Part shown: positions 1 to 8,374 of the stretch, in pieces | Layout of the letters: each line of letters begins with the position of its first letter | Position numbering within the stretch: position 1 is the stretch's first letter | NCBI GenBank assembly: GCA_026646885.1 | Contig: JAPKHK010000001.1 | Coordinates: 186,001-250,000 of the forward strand | From: Casimicrobiaceae bacterium | Lineage (GTDB): Bacteria > Pseudomonadota > Gammaproteobacteria > Burkholderiales > Casimicrobiaceae | Direction of reading: 5' to 3' | DNA: 64,000 nt | Notes under the pieces: model-generated | The model's database searches: none | The model's input: only the letters and a program-made list of their open reading frames with translations | What the model was told of the DNA's origin: nothing | Program-made: the position numbers and the translations under genes

Positions 1-1
1 C

Positions 2-2593
2 GAAGAGAAAGCGCCCATCCTCGAAACCCAAATCAAGGATCTCTTCTACAACCTGCCCAACGCGCAGCGACCGCGCGTGATCGGCAAGCACGATGCCGAG
101 GGCCGGCCCTTGATCAATGCCCTGGGCGAACTGCGCCCCTCGCGCATCATGCCAGCTTTTGCGGAGTGGCTGGCGCGCGCCAAGCCGGCGCTCGATCGGC
201 GCCAACGGGTCGCCGATTTTACCGCGCCGCCGGTGCTTTCCAACATTGCCGACAAAGTGCGGCGCATGCCTTATTTTTGCTCGGGCTGTCCCCACAACAC
301 TTCGACCCGCGTGCCGGAAGGCTCGCGCGCATTGCCCGGCATCGGTTGCCACTACATGGCGACATGGATGAACCGCGAAACCTCGGGCATGACGCAAATG
401 GGCGGCGAAGGCATCGACTGGGTGGGCCAGGCGATGTTTTCGAGCTGCGGCCATGTCTTCCAGAACTTGGGCGACGGCACTTATTCACATTCCGGCTTGT
501 TGGCGATTCGCCAGGCAATTGCCGCATATCGCTGGAGCCTACCCCCCGCCCCCCTTCCCGGGGAAGGGGGTGAACACGGTTCGCTGCGCTCCGGTTCGTT
601 GGAGCACCCCGCCTTGGGGCGGCCCGGCGGCGGGGTGAACATCACCTACAAAGTTCTCTACAACGATGCGGTGGCGATGACCGGTGGGCAGCCGGTGGAA
701 GGCCGGCTTTCGGTGCGGGATATCGCGCGCCAGGTGGAAGCCGAAGGTGCGGCCCGCGTGGTGGTGGTGAGCGATGAGCCGGAGAAATATCGCGGCCAGG
801 ATCAGGACTTTCCCAGCGGCACGACTTTTCATCATCGCCGCGAGCTCGACCGGGTGCAGCGCGAGCTGCGCGAAACCCCCGGCGTGACGGTGCTGATCTA
901 CGACCAGACCTGTGCCGCCGAGAAGCGCCGGCGCCGCAAACGCGGCGAGTTTCCCGACCCGGATCGGCGCGTGTTCATCAACGCGCGTGTGTGCGAAGGT
1001 TGCGGCGATTGCGCCAAGCAGTCCAATTGTCTTTCGGTGCTGCCGGTGGAAACCGAGTTTGGCCGCAAGCGCATGATCGATCAGTCCAGTTGCAACAAGG
1101 ATTACTCCTGTGTCGAGGGCTTCTGCCCTAGCTTCGTCTCGGTGCGTGGCGTGCGGATCAAAAAAGCGCTGGGCGCGGCTTTCGACCCCAAGCGCTTGCA
1201 CGAGGCGGCTGGGAGCCTTGCCGCGCCGCCGGCGTGGCATTGGACCGGACCTTTCGATCTCTTGGTGGCGGGCATGGGCGGCACCGGCGTCGTCACCATT
1301 GGTGCGCTAGTGACCATGGCGGCGCACCTCGAAGGCAAGGAAGCCTCGGCGCTCGACTTCATGGGTTTTTCGCAAAAAGGCGGGGCGGTCTTGTCGCACG
1401 TGCGTTTGGCAGATCGACCGGAATGGCTGAACCAAGCGCGCATCGACACCCAGCAGGCGGATGCCATCCTGGCTTGCGACCTGGTGGTGGGTGCTTCCAA
1501 CGAAGCACTGCAAACGGCGAGCAAGCAGCGCACGCAAATTATCACCAGTACCTATCAGGCGCCCACGCCGGCGGTGCTGCATGATCCCGACGCGCAAATC
1601 CATGCCGAGGCGCTGCTTGCCAAGATGCGCTACGCCGTTGCCGAGCAAGCGTTCCGCAGTTGCGATGGACACGCGCTGTCGATGCGTTTTTTGGGCGACG
1701 CCATCGGGGCCAACATGGTGATGTTGGGTTTTGCCTGGCAAGTCGGGCTGGTGCCGGTGAGCTTGGCGGCGCTCGACCGGGCCATCGAACTCAACGGCGT
1801 GGCGGTGGAAATGAACCGCCAGGCCCTGGCCATCGGACGCCTCGCCGCGGCCGCGCCCGATGTTTTGCAGGCACTGCTGGGTGAATCCCCGGCAGGCGAG
1901 TCGGCGCCGGATGCCCAGGGGTCATTGGCGGCGCTGATCGACAAGCGCGCTGCGGATCTCGCCGCTTATCAAAACGCCGCTTGGGCCCAGCGCTACCGCG
2001 CGGCGGTCGAACGCGTGCGCGCTAGCGAAGATGCGGCCGGCGCCACCGACCTGGCACTCACTGACGCGGTGGCGCGCAATCTCTACAAGCTCATGGCCTA
2101 CAAAGACGAATACGAAGTGGCGCGGCTCTACACCGCCCCCGAATTTGCCGCCAGCTTGGCGCAGCAATTCGAAGGCGAACCGCGGCTGGAGTTTCACCTG
2201 GCGCCCCCGTTGCTCAATCGCCGCGACGGCGAGGGTCGGCCCCGCAAAATGACTTTCGGGCCGTGGATGATGAGCGTGTTCAAAGTGCTGGCGCGTTGCA
2301 AGGGCCTGCGCGGCACCTGGTTCGACCCCTTCGGGCATACCGCCGAGCGCCAGCGCGAACGCGCCCTCATCGAGGAATATTTCGCGCTCATTGACACGCT
2401 GGTGTCCCAATACGTGCCGGGCAATCTTCCCACTTTGCTCGAACTGGCGCGGTTGCCGGAATACATTCGTGGCTACGGGTACATCAAAGTCGCCTCTATC
2501 GCGGAAGCGGGTCGGCGCAAGGAGGCTTTGCTTGCCGGACTTGCCACAGTAGGGCAGGGGAAGGCGGGTGCCGAGTTGAGGGCCGCTGCCTGA
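2..2593 (+). CDS. Indolepyruvate:ferredoxin oxidoreductase, fused subunits (5' truncated by window edge)
   Basis: The open frame runs in from the left edge, so only about the last 864 codons of a protein normally near 1,150 residues are present. The enzyme oxidatively decarboxylates indolepyruvate and other aryl/2-oxo acids to acyl-CoA and reduces ferredoxin in the cytoplasm. In order I see the thiamine-diphosphate domain (CSGCPHNTS near nt 280, GDG of the TPP motif near nt 470), an iron-sulfur segment (CEGCGDC and later cysteines, nt 990-1125), and the gamma-type domain with GMGGTGVVTIG (nt 1270) and FMGFSQKGGAV. A long C-terminal extension follows. The oddity is a 35-codon insertion at 527-631 between the family segments LAIRQAIAA and GVNITYK, treated separately. 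No neighbour on the same strand follows; the next gene is convergent. Confidence 0.93.
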   Translation, partial: EEKAPILETQIKDLFYNLPNAQRPRVIGKHDAEGRPLINALGELRPSRIMPAFAEWLARAKPALDRRQRVADFTAPPVLSNIADKVRRMPYFCSGCPHNTSTRVPEGSRALPGIGCHYMATWMNRETSGMTQMGGEGIDWVGQAMFSSCGHVFQNLGDGTYSHSGLLAIRQAIAAYRWSLPPAPLPGEGGEHGSLRSGSLEHPALGRPGGGVNITYKVLYNDAVAMTGGQPVEGRLSVRDIARQVEAEGAARVVVVSDEPEKYRGQDQDFPSGTTFHHRRELDRVQRELRETPGVTVLIYDQTCAAEKRRRRKRGEFPDPDRRVFINARVCEGCGDCAKQSNCLSVLPVETEFGRKRMIDQSSCNKDYSCVEGFCPSFVSVRGVRIKKALGAAFDPKRLHEAAGSLAAPPAWHWTGPFDLLVAGMGGTGVVTIGALVTMAAHLEGKEASALDFMGFSQKGGAVLSHVRLADRPEWLNQARIDTQQADAILACDLVVGASNEALQTASKQRTQIITSTYQAPTPAVLHDPDAQIHAEALLAKMRYAVAEQAFRSCDGHALSMRFLGDAIGANMVMLGFAWQVGLVPVSLAALDRAIELNGVAVEMNRQALAIGRLAAAAPDVLQALLGESPAGESAPDAQGSLAALIDKRAADLAAYQNAAWAQRYRAAVERVRASEDAAGATDLALTDAVARNLYKLMAYKDEYEVARLYTAPEFAASLAQQFEGEPRLEFHLAPPLLNRRDGEGRPRKMTFGPWMMSVFKVLARCKGLRGTWFDPFGHTAERQRERALIEEYFALIDTLVSQYVPGNLPTLLELARLPEYIRGYGYIKVASIAEAGRRKEALLAGLATVGQGKAGAELRAAA
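527..631 (+). repeat. In-frame palindromic repeat insertion inside the ior gene
   Basis: This is 105 bp (35 codons, so the frame is kept) of low-complexity Gly/Pro/Leu/Glu-rich coding sequence interrupting a conserved stretch of the oxidoreductase. It contains a perfect palindrome at 550-570 (two 10-bp arms CCCCCTTCCC/GGGAAGGGGG around one G) and a second small hairpin CCGCC-TTGG-GGCGG near 610-623. GGGGTGAACA occurs both near the middle of the insert and at its right junction. The pattern looks like a small intergenic palindromic element that landed in a gene. Without a family alignment the exact borders are estimated from the remembered continuity of the protein. Confidence 0.7.
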
Positions 2594-2675
2594 GACGATA
2601 CCGCTTCGGGTCGCCGGGCGCAGCGTGCTGGCGTGACCTCTTGTGTTCGGCCGGCGCGGAGAGTGCCGCGGAGAA

Positions 2676-3080
2676 TCAAGCTTCCGACAGGCCTTCGAGA
2701 TAGCGCTTTTGTTGTCTTGCCGCCCCCAGGATATGTCCTGCCCACCACAGGGCGAGGAAAGTCTGGAGTTCTTCGGGGTCGAAGTTCTCGGTGGTGATGA
2801 TCTCGGCCGCAAGGTATTCGTATTCCTCGCGTTCATGGCGGTGTTCTTCGAGATCGGGGTAGCCGCCACGGACAAGTAGCGCTTCCTCGGCGACGAAATG
2901 CTCGCGCGCGTAGCTCATGAGTTGCTCGAACGCCTCGCGAAACCGGGTCTGGCCCAGAGGGCTGGAATCGGCCACACAGTCAGCGAGATCGTTGCAGCGG
3001 GCAACGATTTCCCGGTGCTGGTGGTCGAGGGTCTCCTGGCCAAGGCTGTGGCGTTGCTCCCATGACAAGCGCTTGGGCAT
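2676..3080 (-). CDS. Bacteriohemerythrin
   Basis: A single-domain 134-residue hemerythrin, which binds O2 at a non-heme di-iron centre and in bacteria delivers or senses oxygen or iron. The iron-ligand pattern is visible: LDHQH near residue 20, HFVAEE near 62, HRHEREE near 78, and WWAGHIL near 112. Length matches stand-alone bacteriohemerythrins. It lies 4 bp after the hypothetical gene ending at 3085, as the last gene of the minus-strand redox operon beginning at 6970. That suggests a role in protecting or tuning this electron-transfer module under oxygen. It converges with the ior gene. Confidence 0.9.
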   Translation of the reverse strand: MPKRLSWEQRHSLGQETLDHQHREIVARCNDLADCVADSSPLGQTRFREAFEQLMSYAREHFVAEEALLVRGGYPDLEEHRHEREEYEYLAAEIITTENFDPEELQTFLALWWAGHILGAARQQKRYLEGLSEA

Positions 3081-3084
3081 GGCG

Positions 3085-3774
3085 TCAGAACCCCAGGGAT
3101 TCCACTACCGCGACCAAATCCGCAAAACTCGCGGCTTCCAGTTTTTTGGCCAGCGCGGCTTTATCGAGCCCTTCGCATTCGAAGGCGGTGAGGCTTACCT
3201 CGAAGGCTAGCTCACGGATTTCGAGGGTGGACATGAAGCCGATGTTGCAGATGTGCCGCAAACACTGGCGTTCGGGTTCGCTGAGATCCAGGCCATGCCT
3301 TTTCATGATCTCGAGATAACGCTCGGCGGTGAGATTGAGCCGCCCGCTGATCTCCATGGTGTTCTTGCGGCCCTCGGTCAAGATCGCCAAGGGCGGACCA
3401 AAAAACACCGAGGTTTTGCCGACGTTGCGGGTCTTCTCTTCGCGCGTCAGCGCCGGGGGCACCCAGGTCGGGTCGCCCCGCACCGGAGCGGGCCGCGGCG
3501 CGGCTTCGCCCGCGGCGGGCGAAGCACCGGCCTCAGCCGTCACCGGCGCGCTCGGCGCTTCACCGCGCCCTTGCCCTTCGCTCTGCCCGTCGCTCTGCCC
3601 GTCGGAGCGCGGCGGAGCCAGGGGTGCCGAGTGAGTCAGCCCGCCCTGCAAGGGCGGGGCTTCCTCGCCACAAGTTTGCGCGGGGCCTGCGGCCCCTGGT
3701 CTAGGCTTCGTCTCGCTGACCCCGCCACAAATGGCGGGGCCTGCGCTCGACCCGTGGTCTGCGGCGTCGGACAT
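3085..3774 (-). CDS. Hypothetical protein of the DsrOP-like operon, N-terminus expanded by a repeat
   Basis: I do not recognise this family. The start chosen is the ATG at 3772-3774, which overlaps the stop of the upstream cytochrome gene (ATGA overlap), giving 229 residues. The first 95 residues are low-complexity, rich in Gly, Ala, Pro, Ser and Gln. Part of this is translated from the hairpin repeat at 3633-3759, and a DGQSDGQSEGQ stretch comes from a 12-bp tandem repeat near 3578-3606. The conserved-looking part starts near residue 100 and contains a compact helical domain with one Cys-His pair (ECxx-like CLRHIC near residue 170). No signal peptide or membrane segment is visible. Position between a tetraheme cytochrome and hemerythrin suggests an accessory role to that module. 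Confidence 0.72.
   Translation of the reverse strand: MSDAADHGSSAGPAICGGVSETKPRPGAAGPAQTCGEEAPPLQGGLTHSAPLAPPRSDGQSDGQSEGQGRGEAPSAPVTAEAGASPAAGEAAPRPAPVRGDPTWVPPALTREEKTRNVGKTSVFFGPPLAILTEGRKNTMEISGRLNLTAERYLEIMKRHGLDLSEPERQCLRHICNIGFMSTLEIRELAFEVSLTAFECEGLDKAALAKKLEAASFADLVAVVESLGF
3633..3759. repeat. Three-hairpin repeat element, copy A (inside a coding region)
   Basis: About 127 bp with three consecutive perfect hairpins: 3640-3658 (8-bp stem CCCGCCCT), 3682-3696 (6-bp stem GGGGCC) and 3720-3739 (8-bp stem CCCCGCCA). A second, decayed copy lies at 47636-47759 in the same orientation, roughly 80 percent identical by hand alignment over its full length, both starting at GAGTCA. Copy A is read in frame by the minus-strand hypothetical gene, so it is both structured RNA and coding sequence. 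Confidence 0.75.
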
Positions 3775-4610
3775 CAGTGCGCAATCGGATGCACGAGCTC
3801 GTGTTTCGCGTCTTTCATGCCGCGCGTGAGCTGCGGCGCGGGTTCGGGCTGAAGCTGCGCGAAGCCGCGATTGCGCGCGCCGTCTTGCACGTTGTGCGGA
3901 TTGTGGCATTCGGTGCAAGTGAACCAGCGCTTCTTGCCGTTGGTGGTGAAGTCGCCGATACGTTTGCCGTGGATGCCGTCGCGCCAATCGCGCAGTTTGT
4001 CGCCGTGGCATTTGCCGCACAGAAGCTGCGGCTGGTCGAAGCTGATCGGATCGCCGAAGTGGTCCACGAGCTTATTGCGCTGCGTGGTGTGGTGACAATC
4101 CAGACACCAGATGCGGCCGCGGCCATGCTGGAAGTCTTTGGAATCCGGGAACATCGCTTCCATCGTTGGAATCGGTGTTGGCTTCTTGTCCTTGGGCAGC
4201 GTCGGCGGATTGGCCTTGGGCCCCACACCGTTATGGCAAGCCGTGCCGCACATGGCCAGCAGATTCAGCTTTTCCGATCGCGGCCGCACTACGGCGTGCC
4301 CCTCGGGAAGATTCTCCATCTGCGGCATCTTGCCCATGGGCACCGTGCCTTCATAGGGGTCTCCGTACCACAAGGCCGCGTTGGTGGTGGGTGAACATTT
4401 CACGTTGGGCCAGCCCGGCTTGATTTCGCGCTGGGTGATTTCTGTCGCCCCTTTGCGGCTTTCGAAACAGACCACCGGTTCTTTTTCTTTGGCGGGTTCG
4501 GCTGCCGCAGCGGTTGTTGCCGGTTCTGCGGGTTGGTTCGCGGCATAAGCGGCGAAAAGTGCGCCGCCGCAGAGCGCGACGGCCACGCTGTAAATCGCAA
4601 GTTTGTTCAT
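3774..4610 (-). CDS. Periplasmic tetraheme cytochrome c
   Basis: 278 residues starting at the ATG whose product begins MNKLAIYSVAVALCGGALF, a clear Sec signal peptide; the longer upstream frame lacks one. Four CXXCH heme sites are visible: CGTACH, CLDCH, CGKCH and CTECH. It lies 10 bp downstream of the NrfD-like membrane subunit and overlaps the next gene by 1 bp. It is therefore probably the electron acceptor or donor of the quinone-reactive Fe-S/NrfD pair. It differs from DsrJ, which is a triheme protein, so a simple DsrJ assignment is not supported. The redox partner is not in the window. Confidence 0.88.
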   Translation of the reverse strand: MNKLAIYSVAVALCGGALFAAYAANQPAEPATTAAAAEPAKEKEPVVCFESRKGATEITQREIKPGWPNVKCSPTTNAALWYGDPYEGTVPMGKMPQMENLPEGHAVVRPRSEKLNLLAMCGTACHNGVGPKANPPTLPKDKKPTPIPTMEAMFPDSKDFQHGRGRIWCLDCHHTTQRNKLVDHFGDPISFDQPQLLCGKCHGDKLRDWRDGIHGKRIGDFTTNGKKRWFTCTECHNPHNVQDGARNRGFAQLQPEPAPQLTRGMKDAKHELVHPIAH

Positions 4611-4620
4611 GGTTCCGATC

Positions 4621-5835
4621 TCACTTTGCCGCGGCGTATTTGATCTCGCCCTGCAGGATGCCGATGGCACCCTTCAAGAGGATGGTCAGGATGAAGAAAC
4701 CGAAGGCCCAGATGCCCAAGGTCATCAACACTTCGACGAAGCTCGGGTAATACTCGGTGACCTCGCCGATCGGCGTAGGAATGAAACCAGGCACGATCAA
4801 GCCCATGCCTTTTTCGATCCAGATGCCGGCGAAGGCCATGATGCAAGGAATGGGCAACAGCTGCATGTTGTTGCGGAAGTTGGGAATCAGGAACAACACG
4901 AAAGCACCCACCATCAACACGATCGCGGCCCAGAACCAGGGCACGAGTTTGGTGAGACCATGCAAGCCGAACATCAGGTAATAGAGGCCGTTGGCATGCT
5001 CGGTGCGCGCGTAGAGTTCGACCACCACTTCGGACATGGTGAGGAAAAGCGCGATGCCCAGGCACCAGGTGACGATGGTGGTCAAGAGGCTGATGGCGCT
5101 ATCGTCGACCCAGAACTTGGTGTTGTTGCGAATGATCAAGAAGGCCAGGATGATCAGCGCCGGACCCGCCGCAAACGCCGTGGCGATGAAGCGTATGGGC
5201 ATCATGCTGTGAAACCACATCGGACGCGCCGGCATGGTCGCGATCAAGAAGGCCGTCACGGTGTGGATGGACAGCGCCCAGACGATCGCCACCCAAACCA
5301 GCGGCATGAACCACTTCTTGTTGATTTCGCCGCCGGTGTATTTCACCCACAGATAATAAAAGCCGCAAATGGCGTTGAGGATGAGGTAGCCGGTCAGCAC
5401 CAGCACGTCCCAGCCCAGCATGGAGTGCGGGAAGTTGTAGATGCCGATGATCGGGATCATGTGCCACAAGCGGTCCGGCCGGCCCATGTGGGCGAAGACG
5501 AACATGGTCACCATGATTACCGCGGAGATGGCCAGCATTTCGCCCAGCACGGCCACCTTGTGCATGCCCTCGTGGTGGTACGCGTAGGCCGGAAAGACGA
5601 TGGTCACCGCTCCGGCGGCCACGCCGACCAGGAAGACCAGGTTGGCGAAATAAAGCCCGTCGTGAATCTGGCTGGTCATGCCGGTGACGATCAAGCCTTC
5701 GGTGTTCTGCAGATAGAACACGTACAGCATGCCGAGAATGAAGAGCCCCAGAACGCCCATCCAGGCGTAGAACTTGATGCCGCCCTTCAAGACGTAGCGC
5801 GTATAGTCGGCAGCAAAGCTGAGTACTTGTTGCAC
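4621..5835 (-). CDS. NrfD-family quinone-interacting membrane protein, DsrP-like
   Basis: 404 residues with about ten hydrophobic segments. Stretches such as TGMTSQIHDGLYFANLVF and AHMGRPDRLWHMIPIIG match my memory of DsrP-type NrfD proteins, which exchange electrons between membrane quinone and periplasmic Fe-S or heme partners. It begins 10 bp after the Fe-S gene and is followed 10 bp later by the tetraheme cytochrome, so the three form a membrane module. The dsrMK and dsrAB genes of the sulfur pathway are not in the window. It could equally belong to another respiratory complex, so the name is by family only. Confidence 0.82.
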   Translation of the reverse strand: MQQVLSFAADYTRYVLKGGIKFYAWMGVLGLFILGMLYVFYLQNTEGLIVTGMTSQIHDGLYFANLVFLVGVAAGAVTIVFPAYAYHHEGMHKVAVLGEMLAISAVIMVTMFVFAHMGRPDRLWHMIPIIGIYNFPHSMLGWDVLVLTGYLILNAICGFYYLWVKYTGGEINKKWFMPLVWVAIVWALSIHTVTAFLIATMPARPMWFHSMMPIRFIATAFAAGPALIILAFLIIRNNTKFWVDDSAISLLTTIVTWCLGIALFLTMSEVVVELYARTEHANGLYYLMFGLHGLTKLVPWFWAAIVLMVGAFVLFLIPNFRNNMQLLPIPCIMAFAGIWIEKGMGLIVPGFIPTPIGEVTEYYPSFVEVLMTLGIWAFGFFILTILLKGAIGILQGEIKYAAAK

Positions 5836-5845
5836 GGCTCGCTCC

Positions 5846-6970
5846 TCAATCGTAGAAGTAGAAGAATTTCGGGAAGGTGTTGAGCTCGGCCTTCAAGCGG
5901 AACACGTTCTTGCGCTCCAGGACCTTGCTCACTTCGCTTTCCGGATCGAGCAGGTTGCCGAACTTCCTGGCCCCCACCGGGCAGACCTCGACGCAGGCCG
6001 GATAGCGGTTGTGGCGGGTGCGCTGCAAGCACCAGTGGCACTTCTCGACCACCCCGCGCATGCGCGGCCGATTGCCCAGGTAGTGGGTCACCGGGTTCAT
6101 CTCTTCCTTGGGCAGCACCGGATTGGTGACATTGAAGCGCCGCGCCCAGTAGGGGCAGGCACCCATGCACATGCGGCAACCGATGCACCAGTTGTAGTCG
6201 ATCACCACCGGGCCGTCGCCTTCGCGGTAGGTGGTGCGCACCGGGCAGACCTTGACGCAGGGCGGCTTCTCGCACTGCATGCAGGCGATGGGCATGTAGG
6301 TGGCATCTTTCTCGGGCACCGCCTCGGGGTTGTAGTGGTACTGGCCTTCGAGCACCTGGCCCGCCGGGGTGTAAGCGTTGCCGCCGACTTGAATGCCCAA
6401 GCCCTCGGGGTAGCCGTGATCCATTTTTTCTTTTTCAAATTTGCCGCGCTCCATGCGCAACACTTGGATCCATTCGATCTTTTCACCCGGTTTGCTGCCG
6501 CGCGACTGGTTGTTCTCGGCCACACAGGCATGCACGCAACGGCGGCAACCGATGCACTTGCGGATGTTCAGCGCGTAGCCCATGAGCATGCCCGGCTGCG
6601 GGCCGGTGGTGTCGACCGTGACCTCTTTGCCGTATTCCGCGGAATAGCGTTTCTCCAGGCGGGCGCGCGATTCGGCCTTCTCCTGGTCGGTCATCAGCCG
6701 GTAGTTCTTCTGGAAATGCTCGGCCCATTCGATGGCGGCCTCGGCATCATCGGACTGAGTCATCAGTGCCGCCGTGCCCATCAGGGAGGTGAGGCTCAAA
6801 CTGCCACCAGCTTTGAGGAAATCGCGGCGCGTGGCCTTCGGGGCGCTTGCTGCGGGGTCGGCCGACGCCGGCGGCACCGGGCATTCGCTTGCTTGCTCCT
6901 GGGCCGGGCAGGCCGAGGGCGTCTCCATAAAGCTCACGTTGAGATCCTCCATCGAGCGGAAAAAATTCAA
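5846..6970 (-). CDS. Tat-exported ferredoxin-like Fe-S protein with four [4Fe-4S] motifs, DsrO-like
   Basis: 374 residues. A long N-terminal lead precedes the twin-arginine motif ATRRDFLKAGG near residue 47, so the protein is exported folded; an internal ATG (MEDLNVSF) is an alternative start. Four cysteine clusters are visible: CIGCRRCVHAC, CMQCEKPPCVKVCP, CIGCRMCMGACPYW and CHWC with CVEVCPVGA, the arrangement of HybA/DsrO/PhsB-type electron-transfer subunits. It is the first gene of a five-gene minus-strand operon (Fe-S, NrfD, tetraheme, hypothetical, hemerythrin). No molybdopterin or hydrogenase catalytic subunit is adjacent. Confidence 0.88.
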   Translation of the reverse strand: MNFFRSMEDLNVSFMETPSACPAQEQASECPVPPASADPAASAPKATRRDFLKAGGSLSLTSLMGTAALMTQSDDAEAAIEWAEHFQKNYRLMTDQEKAESRARLEKRYSAEYGKEVTVDTTGPQPGMLMGYALNIRKCIGCRRCVHACVAENNQSRGSKPGEKIEWIQVLRMERGKFEKEKMDHGYPEGLGIQVGGNAYTPAGQVLEGQYHYNPEAVPEKDATYMPIACMQCEKPPCVKVCPVRTTYREGDGPVVIDYNWCIGCRMCMGACPYWARRFNVTNPVLPKEEMNPVTHYLGNRPRMRGVVEKCHWCLQRTRHNRYPACVEVCPVGARKFGNLLDPESEVSKVLERKNVFRLKAELNTFPKFFYFYD

Positions 6971-7036
6971 GGCAGGGTCGGTCGCGCGGAGGCATGCATA
7001 GGCTGTCCCCCAGGGTGCCGGACAAAAATTGGCGCT

Positions 7037-7042
7037 ATTTTA
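7037..7042 (-). promoter_or_regulatory. Candidate -10 element for the Fe-S/NrfD operon
   Basis: On the minus strand TAAAAT lies about 70 bp upstream of the Fe-S gene, in the only gap before fccB. No good -35 box is present at the right distance, so this is a weak call. Confidence 0.3.
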
Positions 7043-7106
7043 ACGAATTCTCGGCCCATATCCTTGAGCTGCGGCAAGGGAATGGGCGCGGGCACGCCAA
7101 AAGAAG

Positions 7107-8366
7107 TCAACCGAGAGTGTCGGACATTAAGTTGCTGAACCAGGCCATGGCAAAAAGTCCCTCGACTGCGCTGGCCTCAGGCGAGAGGCCCCCGGCACCC
7201 TTGACTACGGCCATTTGCTTGCTGGCTCCGTCATAGCGATGCACCGATGCCACATGCATGGCGTCGCGGTGGGTGACAAAGCTGTAGCACGTGTTGGCGA
7301 TCGCGACCTTGGCCACCGGAGGCCGGCCGGCGAGGAGTTCGGCGATCGCGGCGGCGCAGACCTTGCCCTCTTGGTTGGCCATGTGGCCCGACTTGGGCAT
7401 GCCTGGGCTGCCGGCGATGGCGTCCCCGATGACGTGGATATTCTTGGCGGCGGTGGACTCGTAGCTCAGGAAGTCCACTCCACACCAATTGTTCCCCACG
7501 TTGGCGAGGCCGGCGGTCCGGGCGATGCCGCCCGCGCGCTGGGGCGGAATGATGTTCCAGAGATCGGCTCGTACTTTCCCCTGCACGCTGAAATCGACCA
7601 CGCGACCCTTGGCATCCACGGAGGCGATATCGGCGTTGGGTATGTACTGCAGCAAGTTTGGGTAGTGCGCCTTCCAAGCGGCGAGATAGAGATCGCGCTT
7701 GGACTGGATGTCCGGGTTGGCGTCGAACAGCAGCAGCTTGGACTTGGGCCTGTTGCTCTTGAGGTAGTAGGCGATCAGACTGGCGCGCTCATACGGTCCC
7801 GGTGGGCAGCGATAGGGCACCTTGGGCACGTGCATGGCAATGGTTGCGCCGTCGGGCAGCGCGTGCAACTGGTTGCGCAGGTTGATGGTCTGGTCCCCGG
7901 CTTTCCAGGCGTGAGGAACGAGCTGTTGCGCGGCAGCGCTCTCCAGGCCGGGCAGCGCTTGATAGATGAAGTCCACGCCGGGTGCGACCACCAGCCGATC
8001 GTAGGCGATCTTCTTGCCGCCGGAGAGGATGACTTCGCGCCGGCTTGGATCGATCGCTTGGGCGGTATCCCGAACCCATTCTATGCCGTGGCGGGCGGCG
8101 AATTCGGCGTAGGGGCGTGCCAGATCGCGTAGGCTCATCATGCCGTGAAGGGTACGGTTGCTCATCGGACAGGCTATGAACTCGGATCCCGGCTCGATCA
8201 AGATGATGCGCGCCCGCGGAGCGAATTCGCGCAAATAGCGAATGGTGGTGGCGCCACCGAAACCGCCCCCGATGACCACAACCTGGGCTTGCGCCTGCGC
8301 CCGAACCGCGGTCGGGGAAAGCAGCATAGCCGCCGCGGCGGCCTGCAAGAAGCTGCGTCGCTGCAT
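7107..8366 (-). CDS. fccB: Flavocytochrome c sulfide dehydrogenase, flavin subunit
   Basis: 419 residues. FccB oxidises sulfide to sulfur in the periplasm and passes electrons to the FccA heme. The N-terminus (MQRRSFLQAAAAAMLL) combines a twin arginine and a hydrophobic stretch, as expected for export. The FAD-binding motif VVIGGGFGGATTIRYL follows, then FIACPMSN and RCPPGPYERAS with the two redox cysteines expected in sulfide:cytochrome c and quinone reductases, and GDAIAGSPGMPKSGHMAN near the C-terminal FAD site. It lies 8 bp behind fccA. The pair indicates the ability to oxidise sulfide. Confidence 0.92.
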   Translation of the reverse strand: MQRRSFLQAAAAAMLLSPTAVRAQAQAQVVVIGGGFGGATTIRYLREFAPRARIILIEPGSEFIACPMSNRTLHGMMSLRDLARPYAEFAARHGIEWVRDTAQAIDPSRREVILSGGKKIAYDRLVVAPGVDFIYQALPGLESAAAQQLVPHAWKAGDQTINLRNQLHALPDGATIAMHVPKVPYRCPPGPYERASLIAYYLKSNRPKSKLLLFDANPDIQSKRDLYLAAWKAHYPNLLQYIPNADIASVDAKGRVVDFSVQGKVRADLWNIIPPQRAGGIARTAGLANVGNNWCGVDFLSYESTAAKNIHVIGDAIAGSPGMPKSGHMANQEGKVCAAAIAELLAGRPPVAKVAIANTCYSFVTHRDAMHVASVHRYDGASKQMAVVKGAGGLSPEASAVEGLFAMAWFSNLMSDTLG

Positions 8367-8374
8367 GGTGCCTC

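Noticed and set aside
4603..5883. Long open frame on the plus strand opposite the NrfD-like gene
   Set aside because: His/Asp/Glu/Gly-rich antisense of hydrophobic codons; no family pattern, and the minus-strand gene has clear membrane-protein conservation.
6011..7138. Plus-strand frame opposite the DsrO-like gene
   Set aside because: Antisense composition artefact of a GC-rich gene; the minus strand has four Fe-S motifs.
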